Program-made: the position numbers and the translations under genes
The notes under the pieces: generated by a model
Database searches by the model: none
Seen by the model: only the letters and a program-made list of their open reading frames with translations
What the model was told of the DNA's origin: nothing
Assembly: GCA_020055655.1 (NCBI GenBank)
Contig: JAIPUR010000001.1
Location: forward strand, 62,001-126,000
Direction of reading: 5' to 3'
DNA from: Methanosarcinaceae archaeon
GTDB lineage: Archaea > Halobacteriota > Methanosarcinia > Methanosarcinales > Methanosarcinaceae
Length of the DNA stretch: 64,000 nucleotides
Shown: positions 35,596 through 44,642 of the stretch, piece after piece
Layout: every line of letters begins with the position of its first letter
Position numbering within the stretch: the stretch's first letter is position 1

Positions 35596-35901
35596 TAAAA
35601 AGACTGTCATGGAAGTTTTAAGAATTGAATATCATTAAATCACAAACTCAGGTTTATGCCTAGCAGTTTCAATAACAATTATTCAAAAAATTCTGAAATA
35701 GCTATGGGGTAGTTTGAATGAATGTGATTATTTTTACCTGTCAAACATTGTATTAATATAGGGTTACGTCCAATATTTCTTTACCAAATCAAGTATGTAA
35801 GGGTTATTTTACCTTAACTGCTATGCTTGATTTTAATATTGCCGTACAAAAGCAAATCATTTCGGGAAAAATGGATTGTACAGATATGTGGGAGTTTTAA
35901 T
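35596..35901. other. Intergenic stretch, 306 bases
   Basis: AT-rich and without a coding frame that I can support. A TATA-like TTTTAATATT near 35831 could drive the phasin-like gene. An imperfect inverted pair (GTAAGGG ... ACCTTAAC) lies near 35796-35819. Nothing else recognised. Confidence 0.4.
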
Positions 35902-36243
35902 ATGGACAAAATGAAGAAAATAGGTCTTCTTGGAGCAGCAGCACTTATTGGTGCCGGACTTTCAGCGTTTTCAGAAGAGAGAATAAAGGAATTCGTAAAA
36001 GAAAAGGTTGATTCAGGTAAGATCAGCAAAGATGAAGGTAAAATACTTGCTGATGATCTTATCAGTGAAACGAAAAAGCAGAAACTTGAGCTTGAGAAAA
36101 ATATTGTTGAAAAACTGCACAGTTCAATAAAAGTAGCAGATAAGGAACTTGCAGAACTCTCGGATAATATCGACGAGATGAAGATCAAAGAACTTGAAAC
36201 TGAACTGGAAAAAATGAAGAGTTTAAGGAAAGCGATAAAATAA
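35902..36243 (+). CDS. Phasin-like coiled-coil protein
   Basis: A 113-residue protein starting with a hydrophobic segment, KKIGLLGAAALIGAGLSAF, followed by two long charged helices rich in Glu and Lys (KEKVDSGKISKDEGKILADDLISETKKQKLELEKNIVEKLHS and ADKELAELSDNIDEMKIKELETELEKMKSLRKAI). The layout resembles phasin-like proteins (COG3937) that coat granules or dimerise by coiled coils. GGGAG precedes the ATG; the longer frame upstream has no support. A storage-granule role is not shown; a stress-related coiled coil is the alternative. Confidence 0.65.
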   Translation: MDKMKKIGLLGAAALIGAGLSAFSEERIKEFVKEKVDSGKISKDEGKILADDLISETKKQKLELEKNIVEKLHSSIKVADKELAELSDNIDEMKIKELETELEKMKSLRKAIK

Positions 36244-36294
36244 GCTTTCAATATTTCTTTTTTCACATGCCTATTAAGTTGTTTTTGCTATGTT

Positions 36295-36588
36295 TTAGGC
36301 AAATATCTTGGCCAGGTCATTAATTTCAAGTTCTATCCTGAACTCTTTTAGCTTAAAGAATTTCTTTGCTCTATTGTCGTTCTCTTCAAGCCGCAGGTCA
36401 CTTTCTACAAATCCGGCCTTCTCAAGCCGATTGAGATGCAGTTGCACTACCTGACGGGATAAACTTAGATCCTTGGCAAGCTCATAGACATATCTCTCCC
36501 TTTCAGAAAGCAGATACAGGAGTTTTAGTCTGACAGGATGTGATATTGCCTCTCCGATGGTTGTGATCTGCTGAAGTGTTTTAGTCAT
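36295..36588 (-). CDS. ArsR-like winged-helix regulator
   Basis: A 97-residue regulator: ISHPVRLKLLYLLSERERYVYELAKDLSLSRQVVQLHLNRLEKAGFVESDLRLEENDNRAKKFFKL is a winged helix with the recognition helix SRQVVQLHLNRL. The tail FRIELEINDLAKIF may make dimer contacts. No metal-binding cysteine pair is present, so metal sensing is unlikely by ArsR rules. It is the last gene of a minus-strand group with a small membrane protein and a PepSY protein, probably co-regulated or controlling them. Confidence 0.85.
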   Translation of the reverse strand: MTKTLQQITTIGEAISHPVRLKLLYLLSERERYVYELAKDLSLSRQVVQLHLNRLEKAGFVESDLRLEENDNRAKKFFKLKEFRIELEINDLAKIFA

Positions 36589-36635
36589 CTGTGAACCGTA
36601 TTTATAAAGCTCGTTTTTTGTTTTGGCAACTGCAT

Positions 36636-36854
36636 TTATATCTCATCGAGTTTGTCTTTTATGGATTCGACCATCTTTTTTATGTCTTCTACATCTTTTT
36701 CCACTCTGGCAATACGTTCATTGTTTCCAGATCCTACAAAGTCTGATCTGTTAAGCAGTGTGACTGATATCCAGACAACTATCAATATAAGAATAATATT
36801 TAAGAGTAAACCCCACATAGTTCCTCCTGTTCCATAATAGTCGTAATGCATCAT
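36636..36854 (-). CDS. Small membrane protein with C-terminal coiled coil
   Basis: A 72-residue protein with a Tyr/Gly-rich N-terminus (MMHYDYYGTGG), one transmembrane helix (MWGLLLNIILILIVVWISVTLL) and a charged coiled-coil tail (ERIARVEKDVEDIKKMVESIKDKLDEI). This matches the layout of small SHOCT-like or cell-envelope stress proteins, but I do not recognise the family. AGGAGG lies nine bases before the first ATG. It lies between the ArsR-like gene and the PepSY gene on the minus strand. Confidence 0.6.
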   Translation of the reverse strand: MMHYDYYGTGGTMWGLLLNIILILIVVWISVTLLNRSDFVGSGNNERIARVEKDVEDIKKMVESIKDKLDEI

Positions 36855-36952
36855 TTTGATTACCTTCCCTCGATCATTATTTCCTAAAGGAGATAATGGG
36901 GAGGTCTGTATTAGTATATTTCCTTCCCCTTAGCAATTCGGTGAAGGTACTA

Positions 36953-37462
36953 TTAATATCTGTAGCCAGCTCCTGCACAACCGCCGCCATATCCATTACC
37001 ACGGACAGAACGGCCAGTTTGGCGGTATTGCCTTCCTTGGTATGCATTTTGATAGAAATCTTCTATGACTTCGCCGGTGAAAGCATCAATACGACCCTGA
37101 GTCTCTTCTCCTTCATCATTAGTGTAGTTAAATATCCACCATCTGCCCATCTGGTAAACATCGCTTTCTGTGATGTCCTGTCCAGTTGCATCCTCTGCTG
37201 CCTCAATAGCTTCTTCTACGGTTGTAATTTCCAGTTCTACAGTTGTAGTAGCTGTATTTCCATCAACTTCGTAGTACCCAAGACCTGGGCAATATGCTGG
37301 AACATTTTCACCAACGTTTCTCATATGAGTTCCTGCCCATCTGTACATTGGCTCAAAGAATGCTGTGTTGTCTGTATCTTCAGCTGCTGCGCTGACAATC
37401 CCAACTCCTGCAATAGTTGCTATAAGCATAGTTGCAAGAAGTATTGATGTTGCTTTTTCCAT
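36953..37462 (-). CDS. Secreted PepSY-like protein
   Basis: A 169-residue protein with an N-terminal signal peptide (ILLATMLIATIAGVGIVSAAA). The mature part holds a PepSY-type region: TVEEAIEAAEDATGQDITESDVYQMGRWWIFNYTNDEGEETQGRIDAFTGEVIEDF, with the usual ...A(I/L)xxA...G...V typical arrangement and a closing acidic strand. The C-terminal tail is rich in Gly, Arg and Tyr and ends with CAGAGYRY. PepSY domains often inhibit proteases or bind metals. Likely exported and acting at the cell surface. Confidence 0.75.
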   Translation of the reverse strand: MEKATSILLATMLIATIAGVGIVSAAAEDTDNTAFFEPMYRWAGTHMRNVGENVPAYCPGLGYYEVDGNTATTTVELEITTVEEAIEAAEDATGQDITESDVYQMGRWWIFNYTNDEGEETQGRIDAFTGEVIEDFYQNAYQGRQYRQTGRSVRGNGYGGGCAGAGYRY

Positions 37463-37650
37463 TTTTTACACCTTCAATATGTTGTATGAATTAAATTATC
37501 TGATATATGTAGCCTTAACACTACATATGTATAGCACATGTGTATTTAAAGATGTTGTTGAACTTCCATTTTTTAGGTTTTACAGCAGTACTCAAAACAG
37601 TACAAAAAAGAATATTCGTAATCATAGGCTCTATTTCAATTATTAGCAGA

Positions 37651-38283
37651 CTATCGATGCCTTTCCACCCACCAGCCGACAAGTGGTGGTATCCAGCACA
37701 GGTTTGCAGCAATGGTTTCAAAGGCAGTGAAAGTTTGTGTAGTTGGGCTAAAGCCAAGTATGCGTCCACTCAAAAGTCCGATGGGTACAATAAGTATCAC
37801 TGCCAGACTTGCAAGCATTACAGGATGATGGATGTATTTGTTAAGTGCAATATTCCATGAACCTTCTTTTCGTTTTAAAAAGAGCATTCCTGATATGTTT
37901 GCACCAATCTGATCGCTGAGTGCGTAAAAATAAGGAATGTAAAAAGCTTCGACACCATAGACATCCACTCCGGCAAGTCTGCTGCCAATATCAATTATCC
38001 ACGGAATTGCAATTCCAAAAAGTTTACCCCATCCATATGCCTCTGCCATTGTACCACTGGCACTTTTAAGTCGCTGACGGATCGAGTAGATTCCCTCTAA
38101 AATACTCTCTCCTTCCCCTGCAAGGGTTCGTACTAGCCACTGACCAATAGCACTGCGCTGGTATCCGTGTGTATCCAGCACTATGCCAACTATCAACCCT
38201 ATAATATAGCCAGGAATTGTGTACTTGATAAGTTCTGAGAATTTTTCAGTCTCGAACTCTTCCTCTTCTTCACTATTTTCCAC
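37651..38283 (-). CDS. Hypothetical polytopic membrane protein
   Basis: A 210-residue protein with a strongly acidic N-terminus ([14 protein letters not shown]), about four hydrophobic helices (around [50 protein letters not shown] and [16 protein letters not shown]) and charged loops. I do not recognise a family. The lone gene lies between the PepSY gene and the plus-strand beta-propeller gene, with AT-rich gaps on both sides. Codon use matches the surrounding genes. Confidence 0.6.
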   Translation of the reverse strand: MENSEEEEEFETEKFSELIKYTIPGYIIGLIVGIVLDTHGYQRSAIGQWLVRTLAGEGESILEGIYSIRQRLKSASGTMAEAYGWGKLFGIAIPWIIDIGSRLAGVDVYGVEAFYIPYFYALSDQIGANISGMLFLKRKEGSWNIALNKYIHHPVMLASLAVILIVPIGLLSGRILGFSPTTQTFTAFETIAANLCWIPPLVGWWVERHR

Positions 38284-38504
38284 GTATGATTGTATTTTGG
38301 TTTTTCTATAAGAAGATGGTGATTTTTATGATTTGCTAATAGGGGATTATCAAATTAGGCCATCTTTCCCTCCATTCTAATTTGATGCCCTCAATTAGAC
38401 AAATTCCTATAAACTCCTTCGTTAATCAAGCTAACTTATTATACTTCTTCATACTAAATACTAATTAATTCACGTACTAGTACAATTCTATCAAAAGGGA
38501 TTTT

Positions 38505-39824
38505 ATGTTTCAAAAAACAACGTCTTTCACAGTAGGTAAATTCTGCACGGCTGTATTTGTCATCTTCCTGTTGTCAGTGGCGGTTGCCAATGGAGCAGCC
38601 GAAGAATTACAGGAAGATAGATGGGAATCCGTTCTTTTCGGGGAATCTAATGACAATGTAGGTGGTTATTGTGTCGAGCAAACTTCTGATGGAGGTTATG
38701 TAGTAACTGGCTACTACCACCGATACTGGGAAGCAGGCGGAGAACATCATTCAGTGGAAGGTGCCTGTCTGATTAAAAGTGCTGCAAACGGTACTTTTGA
38801 GTGGATGAAGGTTTTTGATGCCAATCACGGTGACACAGGCCGATCCGTCCGGCAGACCACCGATGGCGGATACATCATAACAGGTACTTATACGGGAGAT
38901 GAGCGTGATGTCTGGCTTATTAAGACCGACAGCGTTGGCAATATGGAGTGGAATACCACATTCGGAGGGGAAGACGATGATTTTGCTTATTCCGTTGAGC
39001 AGACTTCCAATGGCGGCTATATTATTGCTGGTTCCACATATTCCTACGGTGCAGGCGGGGAAGATATCTGGCTCATTAAAACCAACTCATCCGGCATCAT
39101 GGAATGGGATAAGGAATTCGGTGGTTCCAGGCATGAAGGCGGGCGTTCCGTCCAGCAGACCACCGATGGGGGTTATATTATCGGAGGCGGCTGGATTGTT
39201 AAGACTGATTCTGAAGGTAATGAGGAATGGATCAGGGAAACAGGTGGAGAAGAGGTCAGACAGACGGCAGACGGTGGTTACATCATAGCCGATGGCGGTT
39301 ATGATATCAAACTTACAAAGATCGGTGCTGAGGGTAATGAGGAATGGAGCAAGAAGTTGTCAGATTCTGGAAGAGCAACTAGTGTCCGACAAACCACTGA
39401 TGGCGGATATATATTGACTGGCTATGGCGGAGGCGATGGATGGGTGCCCTGTAGCATTTTCCTCATCAAAACCGATTCTCAAGGCAATAAGGAATGGGAT
39501 CGTATGTTTGGCGGTGATGGGGAAGACCGGGGCTTTTCCGTTCGGCAGACCACTGACGGTGGCTATATATTAACAGGTGTAACCAATTCATACGGAGGTG
39601 GTGGAGGGGATGCACTGCTTATTAAAACCGATGCCAATGGATACAAAGATGATGACAAAACTAATTTAAAGACACTGGGAATGACCCGTTTAAAGAACAG
39701 TTTTTCCTTTTTACTCTTTGCAATTATTGTAACTATTCTCGGTCTGCTAAAATTATTTGCGTTACCGCTTATGTTAATTTTTATTATCTTAATCCTGGTT
39801 TATATGCGGAGAAGGCGCAGATAA
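38505..39824 (+). CDS. Surface beta-propeller-like protein with C-terminal anchor
   Basis: A 439-residue protein with a signal peptide (around residues 12-30), then seven copies of the motif (V/S)xQT(T/S)(D/N)GGY(I/V)(I/L/V)xG spaced about 40-60 residues apart, each followed by a lysine/threonine-aspartate element (IKTDxxGNxEW). Seven units fit a seven-bladed propeller. The end has a long hydrophobic helix (about residues 405-430) and a basic tail RRRRR, so the protein is membrane-anchored with the propeller outside. No enzyme motif is seen; recognition or scaffold function at the cell surface is inferred. Confidence 0.8.
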   Translation: MFQKTTSFTVGKFCTAVFVIFLLSVAVANGAAEELQEDRWESVLFGESNDNVGGYCVEQTSDGGYVVTGYYHRYWEAGGEHHSVEGACLIKSAANGTFEWMKVFDANHGDTGRSVRQTTDGGYIITGTYTGDERDVWLIKTDSVGNMEWNTTFGGEDDDFAYSVEQTSNGGYIIAGSTYSYGAGGEDIWLIKTNSSGIMEWDKEFGGSRHEGGRSVQQTTDGGYIIGGGWIVKTDSEGNEEWIRETGGEEVRQTADGGYIIADGGYDIKLTKIGAEGNEEWSKKLSDSGRATSVRQTTDGGYILTGYGGGDGWVPCSIFLIKTDSQGNKEWDRMFGGDGEDRGFSVRQTTDGGYILTGVTNSYGGGGGDALLIKTDANGYKDDDKTNLKTLGMTRLKNSFSFLLFAIIVTILGLLKLFALPLMLIFIILILVYMRRRRR

Positions 39825-39903
39825 GTAAATTTTTCATCTGGAACTGATCGCAATTGATCAATAGAATGCAACATTATATGAAAAAAGAAAAAGAGCAGGA
39901 GAG

Positions 39904-40308
39904 TTAGAATATCTCCTTGATTCCGGTTACCTTCTCACCTTTAGCACTTTGAACAACAACTTCAAAGTTCTTGAAGCTCGGAACGCCGGTTCCATGGGTG
40001 TTATCAGATATGAGAGCATTGGACCACGGACTGTTTACCATGTAAGCAACTCCTTCGTGCTTTTCCTCGTATCCTGAAATCTGGGCTTTAACAACAACTT
40101 TTTCAGCACCGCTTTTGACAGTAACTGTTTCTCCATCTTTGATGACAAGCTTTGAGATGTCATTTGGATCAAGTTTGATGATGGCTGAAAGTTCTTCATA
40201 TTTTTCATCGAATCTTGAAACTTCAAGGGCAGAGTTCTGGAAGATGTCCCTGTACGTTACAATAGTAAGTTTGAGTTCAGGTGCAGCAAGGAACTGTCCG
40301 AATCCCAT
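39904..40308 (-). CDS. fwdD: Formylmethanofuran dehydrogenase, subunit D
   Basis: A 134-residue molybdopterin dinucleotide-binding domain. LTIVTYRDIFQNSALEVSRFDEKYEELSAIIKLDPNDISKL, VTVKSGAEKVVVKAQISG and EGVAYMVNSPWSNALISDNTHGTGVPSFKNF follow FwdD/FmdD. It carries the second half of the cofactor site completed by subunit B in the CO2-reducing/oxidising enzyme of methanogenesis. It starts on the base where fwdB ends, so the two are translated in tandem. The tungsten or molybdenum type cannot be decided with confidence from this subunit. Confidence 0.92.
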   Translation of the reverse strand: MGFGQFLAAPELKLTIVTYRDIFQNSALEVSRFDEKYEELSAIIKLDPNDISKLVIKDGETVTVKSGAEKVVVKAQISGYEEKHEGVAYMVNSPWSNALISDNTHGTGVPSFKNFEVVVQSAKGEKVTGIKEIF

Positions 40309-41561
40309 TATAATGCCTCCATTATGCGTGTGAGTACTTCTTTATCTGATAATTTATCTGTTTCTACTATCTGTTTAAGCTCGATCTCGACACCATCCAT
40401 GCGCACAGCAGTACCACCTGACTCAACACCTCCAAGAGCACATGGAATGGTCACATTCGCTTTTGTGGCTGTGAGATTCTGGCAGGGATCAATGTCAATA
40501 AGTGGGATGTCTGCAAGGTATCTTGCAACAGGTAATGGAAGGCTTGATAGTGGGTCTGATCCTATTACAAGTGCTGCATCCACAGATCTTTCCTTGAGAG
40601 CTTCAACAACGGAATATTCGGCACCATGTTTAGCTTGTCCGCTTTCGATGTCAAATTTCACTCTGTTGATGTAGCCGGTTTCCTCAAAGAGATTATGATT
40701 AAAACCTCTCATATTGTATTGTCCGACCATTGGTATGATGTGGAAATTGGAAACAGAGTTGAGTTTATCCATCAGAGCAAAGAGTGGTTCAAGTTCTTCC
40801 AGGGAATAGAGAAGTCCAAGACCTACGCCGATCACACCAAACTTTGCTTTCTTAAGCGTGTTTGAAAGCTCAAGAATCTTTTTCTTATCGAAATTAAAGG
40901 ATGTTTTTGGAACTTTACTGGAAAGACCATCGACAAGAGCGTTCATGAATTCTGCATCGCCTTTGATGGGTATCTGGAAGAATCCACTATTTCCTGCTAT
41001 CTCGGAAGTATCGGATTTTCTGATATCGACAGTGATCAGTGTGCGGTCTTCTTCCCATCCTCTCTGACGTTCCTTTCCTCTTGGAAAATAGGAATATCTG
41101 GACAAGTGCCTTGGGTGGGAATTTGCAGGATCAGCTCCCCAGAAAACAGTAACATCTGCCTTATCTCTCACATCATCAAGGGTGCATGTTTTAAGCTTTT
41201 CCTGAAGTATGGCCTCTATTATCGGTCCCTGGCAGAATGAGGATGTATCATCAATATATGCACCAGTTCTCTTTGCAATTTCAATGGCTACTTTCTGAGC
41301 CTCTGAACTTGAATTACCGTGTCCAAAGATCAATGGATTCTTCGCATCTTTGAGAATTGCAGCTGCTTTCTCGATGGAAGCATCAACATCAGCAGCTTCC
41401 TGCTCAACAGTGCATTCAAGTGGGCTGCTGCAGCCTTTCATGCGTGCAACTCCCTTCATGCAGGCGGTGTACATTTTCGTTATTTTATTGTCCTCTGTCT
41501 CAACCTCTATGTCATCACATAAGAGAGCACAGCCAGGACATACATAGTAATTATCGGTCAA
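40308..41561 (-). CDS. fwdB: Formylmethanofuran dehydrogenase, subunit B (catalytic)
   Basis: A 417-residue molybdopterin-containing catalytic subunit. The N-terminus has YYVCPGCALLCDDIEV, the 4Fe-4S cysteine motif, and YTACMKGVARMKGC. DDTSSFCQGP holds the cysteine that ligands the metal in this family (so a cysteine and not selenocysteine form), followed by VTVFWGADPANSHPRHLSRYSYFP. It reduces CO2 to formate inside the enzyme, passing it to subunit A for condensation with methanofuran. Subunits A and C are not in this window; a separate locus must supply them, as in other Methanosarcinales. Confidence 0.94.
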   Translation of the reverse strand: MTDNYYVCPGCALLCDDIEVETEDNKITKMYTACMKGVARMKGCSSPLECTVEQEAADVDASIEKAAAILKDAKNPLIFGHGNSSSEAQKVAIEIAKRTGAYIDDTSSFCQGPIIEAILQEKLKTCTLDDVRDKADVTVFWGADPANSHPRHLSRYSYFPRGKERQRGWEEDRTLITVDIRKSDTSEIAGNSGFFQIPIKGDAEFMNALVDGLSSKVPKTSFNFDKKKILELSNTLKKAKFGVIGVGLGLLYSLEELEPLFALMDKLNSVSNFHIIPMVGQYNMRGFNHNLFEETGYINRVKFDIESGQAKHGAEYSVVEALKERSVDAALVIGSDPLSSLPLPVARYLADIPLIDIDPCQNLTATKANVTIPCALGGVESGGTAVRMDGVEIELKQIVETDKLSDKEVLTRIMEAL

Positions 41562-41577
41562 TTAGATCACCACTGAT

Positions 41578-42039
41578 TTATACGAACTCTATTGCCTTTG
41601 TCGGGCAAGTATCTATACAGGCTACACAGAGGATTATGTTCTCTCCGAAACGGCGACATTCCTGTACATTGTTCGCTGTTACAACTCCATCTACAACCTT
41701 GAATATCACTTTATCAGTTGTAGGTGCCCTTCCGCTGCCTGCTCCTTGTGGGTCAGCGGCAACATCTACCGGACAGGCGACAACACAGTTCCCACAGCCT
41801 GTACATTTCTCAGTGTGGACTATAAGTCCTGTTTCACTGACACCAGCAACAGGTGTAAACATTCCCGAAAGCTTGTCGTAGTTTTCCTTGTACTTCTCTT
41901 CATTTACAAGAGGTGGACAGTCATCAGCACTGAATTTCCGGGCCAGCAGGTCTACGGCAAATGCCATGCATGTTGTTTTTCCACACTCTTTACAATTCGT
42001 TTTTGGAAGCAACTGATATATTTCCATCACACTTGCCAT
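41578..42039 (-). CDS. fwdG: Iron-sulfur protein of the fwd cluster (FwdG-like)
   Basis: A 153-residue protein: N-terminal (Fe-S) domain LPKTNCKECGKTTCMAFAVDLLARKFSADDCPPL, like that of corrinoid/CO dehydrogenase partners, then a ferredoxin part with CTGCGNCVVACPVD and CVACIDTCPTKAIEF. It sits 16 bases before fwdB and most likely brings electrons to the catalytic subunit. Subunit letter G is a family-based guess; polyferredoxin subunit F of other methanogens is much larger, so this is a different protein. The N-terminal domain could bind an extra 4Fe-4S cluster. Confidence 0.8.
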   Translation of the reverse strand: MASVMEIYQLLPKTNCKECGKTTCMAFAVDLLARKFSADDCPPLVNEEKYKENYDKLSGMFTPVAGVSETGLIVHTEKCTGCGNCVVACPVDVAADPQGAGSGRAPTTDKVIFKVVDGVVTANNVQECRRFGENIILCVACIDTCPTKAIEFV

Positions 42040-42073
42040 AATATCACCTTATTTTCAATTTGATAATTTATAT

Positions 42074-42358
42074 TCATCTCTCTTTTTTGAAGAACAGATC
42101 GCAGTGGCAACTACCATCCGTTTCGATCTCTTCTTCGTGGTAGATGCATGGGCAGACTATCTTGCGATCCTCTTCTTCATTGCCACTGATTATGCGGCAT
42201 GGGCAGTATTGCTTGCCATGTTTTTCCTTGTTCCGGGCAAGCCCTGCGATCACAAGATTCAGCATTTCTTCATTAGGGTTCAGGATAAATCCTTTCTTAT
42301 TTGCATATCGGGATAGGGATTCATGCAATTTATCCATTATTGGTATAAGGTCATTCAT
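42074..42358 (-). CDS. Ferredoxin:thioredoxin reductase, catalytic subunit
   Basis: A 94-residue protein with CPCRII, IVCPCIYH and GSCHCDLF, the three CPC/CHC motifs that hold the 4Fe-4S cluster and the redox-active disulfide in FTR catalytic subunits. The usual small variable subunit is not nearby, which is common in archaea. It is 34 bases upstream of fwdG on the same strand, so it may be co-transcribed with the formylmethanofuran dehydrogenase genes, suggesting thiol-redox control or maintenance of that enzyme. That functional link is an inference from position. Confidence 0.92.
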   Translation of the reverse strand: MNDLIPIMDKLHESLSRYANKKGFILNPNEEMLNLVIAGLARNKEKHGKQYCPCRIISGNEEEDRKIVCPCIYHEEEIETDGSCHCDLFFKKER

Positions 42359-42464
42359 AGATAATCTCCAATAAAGTAGTAAATATATGAATTAATAATC
42401 TTGATGTACTTATTTATCAATTTCCACCAATCGAGTATTTTTGTATGGGAAATGATCAAATGTA

Positions 42465-42498
42465 AAAATAGAAAATAAAATGGGTGCTCTAACACCCT
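42465..42498 (-). terminator. Hairpin terminator after cupin gene
   Basis: GGGTG and CACCC pair around CTCTAA just beyond the cupin stop on the minus strand, followed there by ATTTTATTTTCTATTTTT, giving a hairpin with a U-rich tail. Confidence 0.55.
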
Positions 42499-42506
42499 TG
42501 AAACAT

Positions 42507-42845
42507 CTAGTTGAATTTTGTAGCTTCAGTAGGCTTTGGTGTCTTTGTTACAAGCACACGGAAAGTACTTTCGCTTTCATTCATCATTCTGTGAGGGATT
42601 CTTGCAGGGCTGTCAATGAGCATATCCTTTGTGACCGTTTCCTGCTCATCACCGATCTCTACAATTCCTTCACCTTCGAGAACATAGAAGAACACATCAA
42701 CAGGTGTTGTATGCGTTTTGAGTCCCTCGCCTGGCTTTAATTCAATGTGCATAACCTGTGCGTGTTCATTGTCATGTAGTTTGTTGACAGTAACGCCATG
42801 TGGGTTCTTTTTTGATTCTGCGGTCTTGTAACTTGTGATCTTCAT
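42507..42845 (-). CDS. Cupin domain protein
   Basis: A 112-residue single cupin domain. QVMHIELKPGEGLKTHTTPVDVFFYVLEGEGIVEIGDEQETVTKDMLIDSPARIPHRM holds motif 1 (G-x5-H-x-H-like, here KTHTTPVDVFFYVLEG) and motif 2 (P-x2-IPH). Metal binding is likely: a histidine pair, an acidic residue and a late histidine fit. The ligand is unknown. It lies about 55 bases downstream of hcp on the same strand and may be co-transcribed with it, though hcp has no strong terminator in the gap. Confidence 0.8.
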   Translation of the reverse strand: MKITSYKTAESKKNPHGVTVNKLHDNEHAQVMHIELKPGEGLKTHTTPVDVFFYVLEGEGIVEIGDEQETVTKDMLIDSPARIPHRMMNESESTFRVLVTKTPKPTEATKFN

Positions 42846-42899
42846 TTTGCTCCTTCCTTTTATTTTTATGTTATTTCTTTGTCTATTGCCAAAAAATAT

Positions 42900-44594
42900 T
42901 TAAAGAAGAGTTTTTAGGTCTTCTTCGACTGTTGTGTTTGGCATAACATTGAAATTCTCAACCAGTACATTAAGTACATTTGGTGAAACAAATGCCGGAA
43001 GTGTTGGGCCAAGCATAATGTTCTTGACACCAAGACTTAGCAGTGCAAGCAATACAAGAACTGCCTTCTGTTCGTACCATGCAATGTTGTACGATACTGG
43101 GAGATCATTGATGTCCTTGAGTCCGAATGCTTCAGCAAGTGCCTGTGCAATAACTACGAGTGAATAGGAGTCATTACATTGTCCTGCATCAAGCAATCTT
43201 GGAATTCCGCCGATGTCACCAAGGTCGAGCTTGTTGTATCTGTACTTTGCACATCCTGCTGTAAGGATCACAGTATCCTTTGGAAGAGCTTCTGCAAAGT
43301 TTGTGTAATAGTCTCTTTCCTTGTGTCTGCCGTCACATCCTGCCATTACAACAAATTTCTTGATCTGGCCGCTTTTTACAGCTTCGATGATCTTGTCAGC
43401 AACTGAGAGTGCGGATACATGTGCAAATCCACCCATGATGGTTCCTTCTTCAAGCTGTTCAGGTGCTTTACATGTCTTTGCCTGCTCAATGATAGCTGAA
43501 AAGTCCTTTGCACCATTCTCTCCTGCATCAATGTATTTTACACCATCAAAACCAACAACACCAGTGTTATAGATCCTGTCAATGTAAGAGTCCTTTGGAG
43601 GTGTGATACAGTTCGTGGTCATGAGTATTGGACCGTTGAACTTGTCGAATTCTGTGTTCTGCGCCCACCAGGAGCCACCATAGTTTCCGACAAAGTTATC
43701 GTAATTCTTGAAAGCCGGGTATGAGTTTGCAGGAAGCATTTCACCATGTGTATAAACATCTACTCCGCTACCCTGTGTCTGCTCAAGGAGCTGTTCAAGG
43801 TCTTTGAGATCGTGACCACTGATGAGGATACCAGGCTTATCTCCAACACCGATATTGACTGCTGTTGGTTCTGGATTTCCGTAGCTTGTTGTGTTTGCCT
43901 TGTCAAGAAGTGCAAGTGTTGCAACGCCCTTTGATCCGCATTCAAGTACCATTGGAACAAGTTCGTCAACACCAAGACTGTCGTCCATTGTTGCAAGAAG
44001 TGCCCTTTCGGTGAATTCCATTACTTCATCATCCTTGTATCCAAGAACGTTTGCATGGTGAGCATAAGCTGCAATTCCTTTGAGGCCATAGATAAGTAGT
44101 TCCCTGAGGGAGCGTATGTCTTCATTCTCTGTTGCAAGAACACTTGTGTTGATGCCTGAAATGTTGTCTGCTGTTATTTTTGCCATTACTGGGATGTCTT
44201 CACCAGCATCCGGACTTGCACCAAGAAGTTTTTCCTTGATCCATCTTGGGAATGATGATCCGGATTTCTCATTGATGACCTTTTCATCCATGAGTGTCTT
44301 TTTGATTCCATCCTTGATCGTAAATCCTTCGTTGACGTATTTTTTGATATCAGTGCCACTGAAGTTGGTATTTGTGACGGTTGCGAAAAGCCCGTTCATT
44401 ATGAACTCATCGGTCTTGGCATCATTGAGATTGTTTTCCCTTGCCTTTGAATTGTAGAATGCAACACTTTTCAATACATACAGAAGGTCATCCTGGAGGT
44501 CAGCAACATTGCCTTTCTTTCCACATACGCCATTCTTGGTACATCCAGTACCGTTTAGAGTTTCTTCACATTGGTAACAGAACATTTGATTCAC
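42900..44594 (-). CDS. hcp: Hybrid cluster protein (hydroxylamine reductase)
   Basis: A 564-residue Hcp. N-terminal [24 protein letters not shown] carries the cysteines of the first cubane cluster; [40 protein letters not shown] and [18 protein letters not shown] carry ligands of the 4Fe-2S-2O hybrid cluster, and [13 protein letters not shown] the conserved His/Glu region. Hcp acts on NO and hydroxylamine in nitrosative stress. GGTGA lies a few bases before the ATG. Its promoter has a TATA element fused to an 18-base palindrome (see regulatory entry), so regulation by a dimeric repressor or activator is likely. Confidence 0.96.
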   Translation of the reverse strand: MNQMFCYQCEETLNGTGCTKNGVCGKKGNVADLQDDLLYVLKSVAFYNSKARENNLNDAKTDEFIMNGLFATVTNTNFSGTDIKKYVNEGFTIKDGIKKTLMDEKVINEKSGSSFPRWIKEKLLGASPDAGEDIPVMAKITADNISGINTSVLATENEDIRSLRELLIYGLKGIAAYAHHANVLGYKDDEVMEFTERALLATMDDSLGVDELVPMVLECGSKGVATLALLDKANTTSYGNPEPTAVNIGVGDKPGILISGHDLKDLEQLLEQTQGSGVDVYTHGEMLPANSYPAFKNYDNFVGNYGGSWWAQNTEFDKFNGPILMTTNCITPPKDSYIDRIYNTGVVGFDGVKYIDAGENGAKDFSAIIEQAKTCKAPEQLEEGTIMGGFAHVSALSVADKIIEAVKSGQIKKFVVMAGCDGRHKERDYYTNFAEALPKDTVILTAGCAKYRYNKLDLGDIGGIPRLLDAGQCNDSYSLVVIAQALAEAFGLKDINDLPVSYNIAWYEQKAVLVLLALLSLGVKNIMLGPTLPAFVSPNVLNVLVENFNVMPNTTVEEDLKTLL

Positions 44595-44642
44595 CTTTTA
44601 TCATTAAGCTATCTTTAGGATACCAGTATATTGGGGATACCT

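Noticed and set aside
35827-35901. Longer N-terminus of the phasin-like protein
   Set aside because: GGGAG precedes the ATG at 35902 and the upstream residues look random.
38640-39640. CRISPR-like or tandem repeat array in the region of repeated GG(C/T)GG(A/T)TA words
   Set aside because: The repetition is explained by the protein repeats of the propeller gene; there are no constant repeats with unique spacers.
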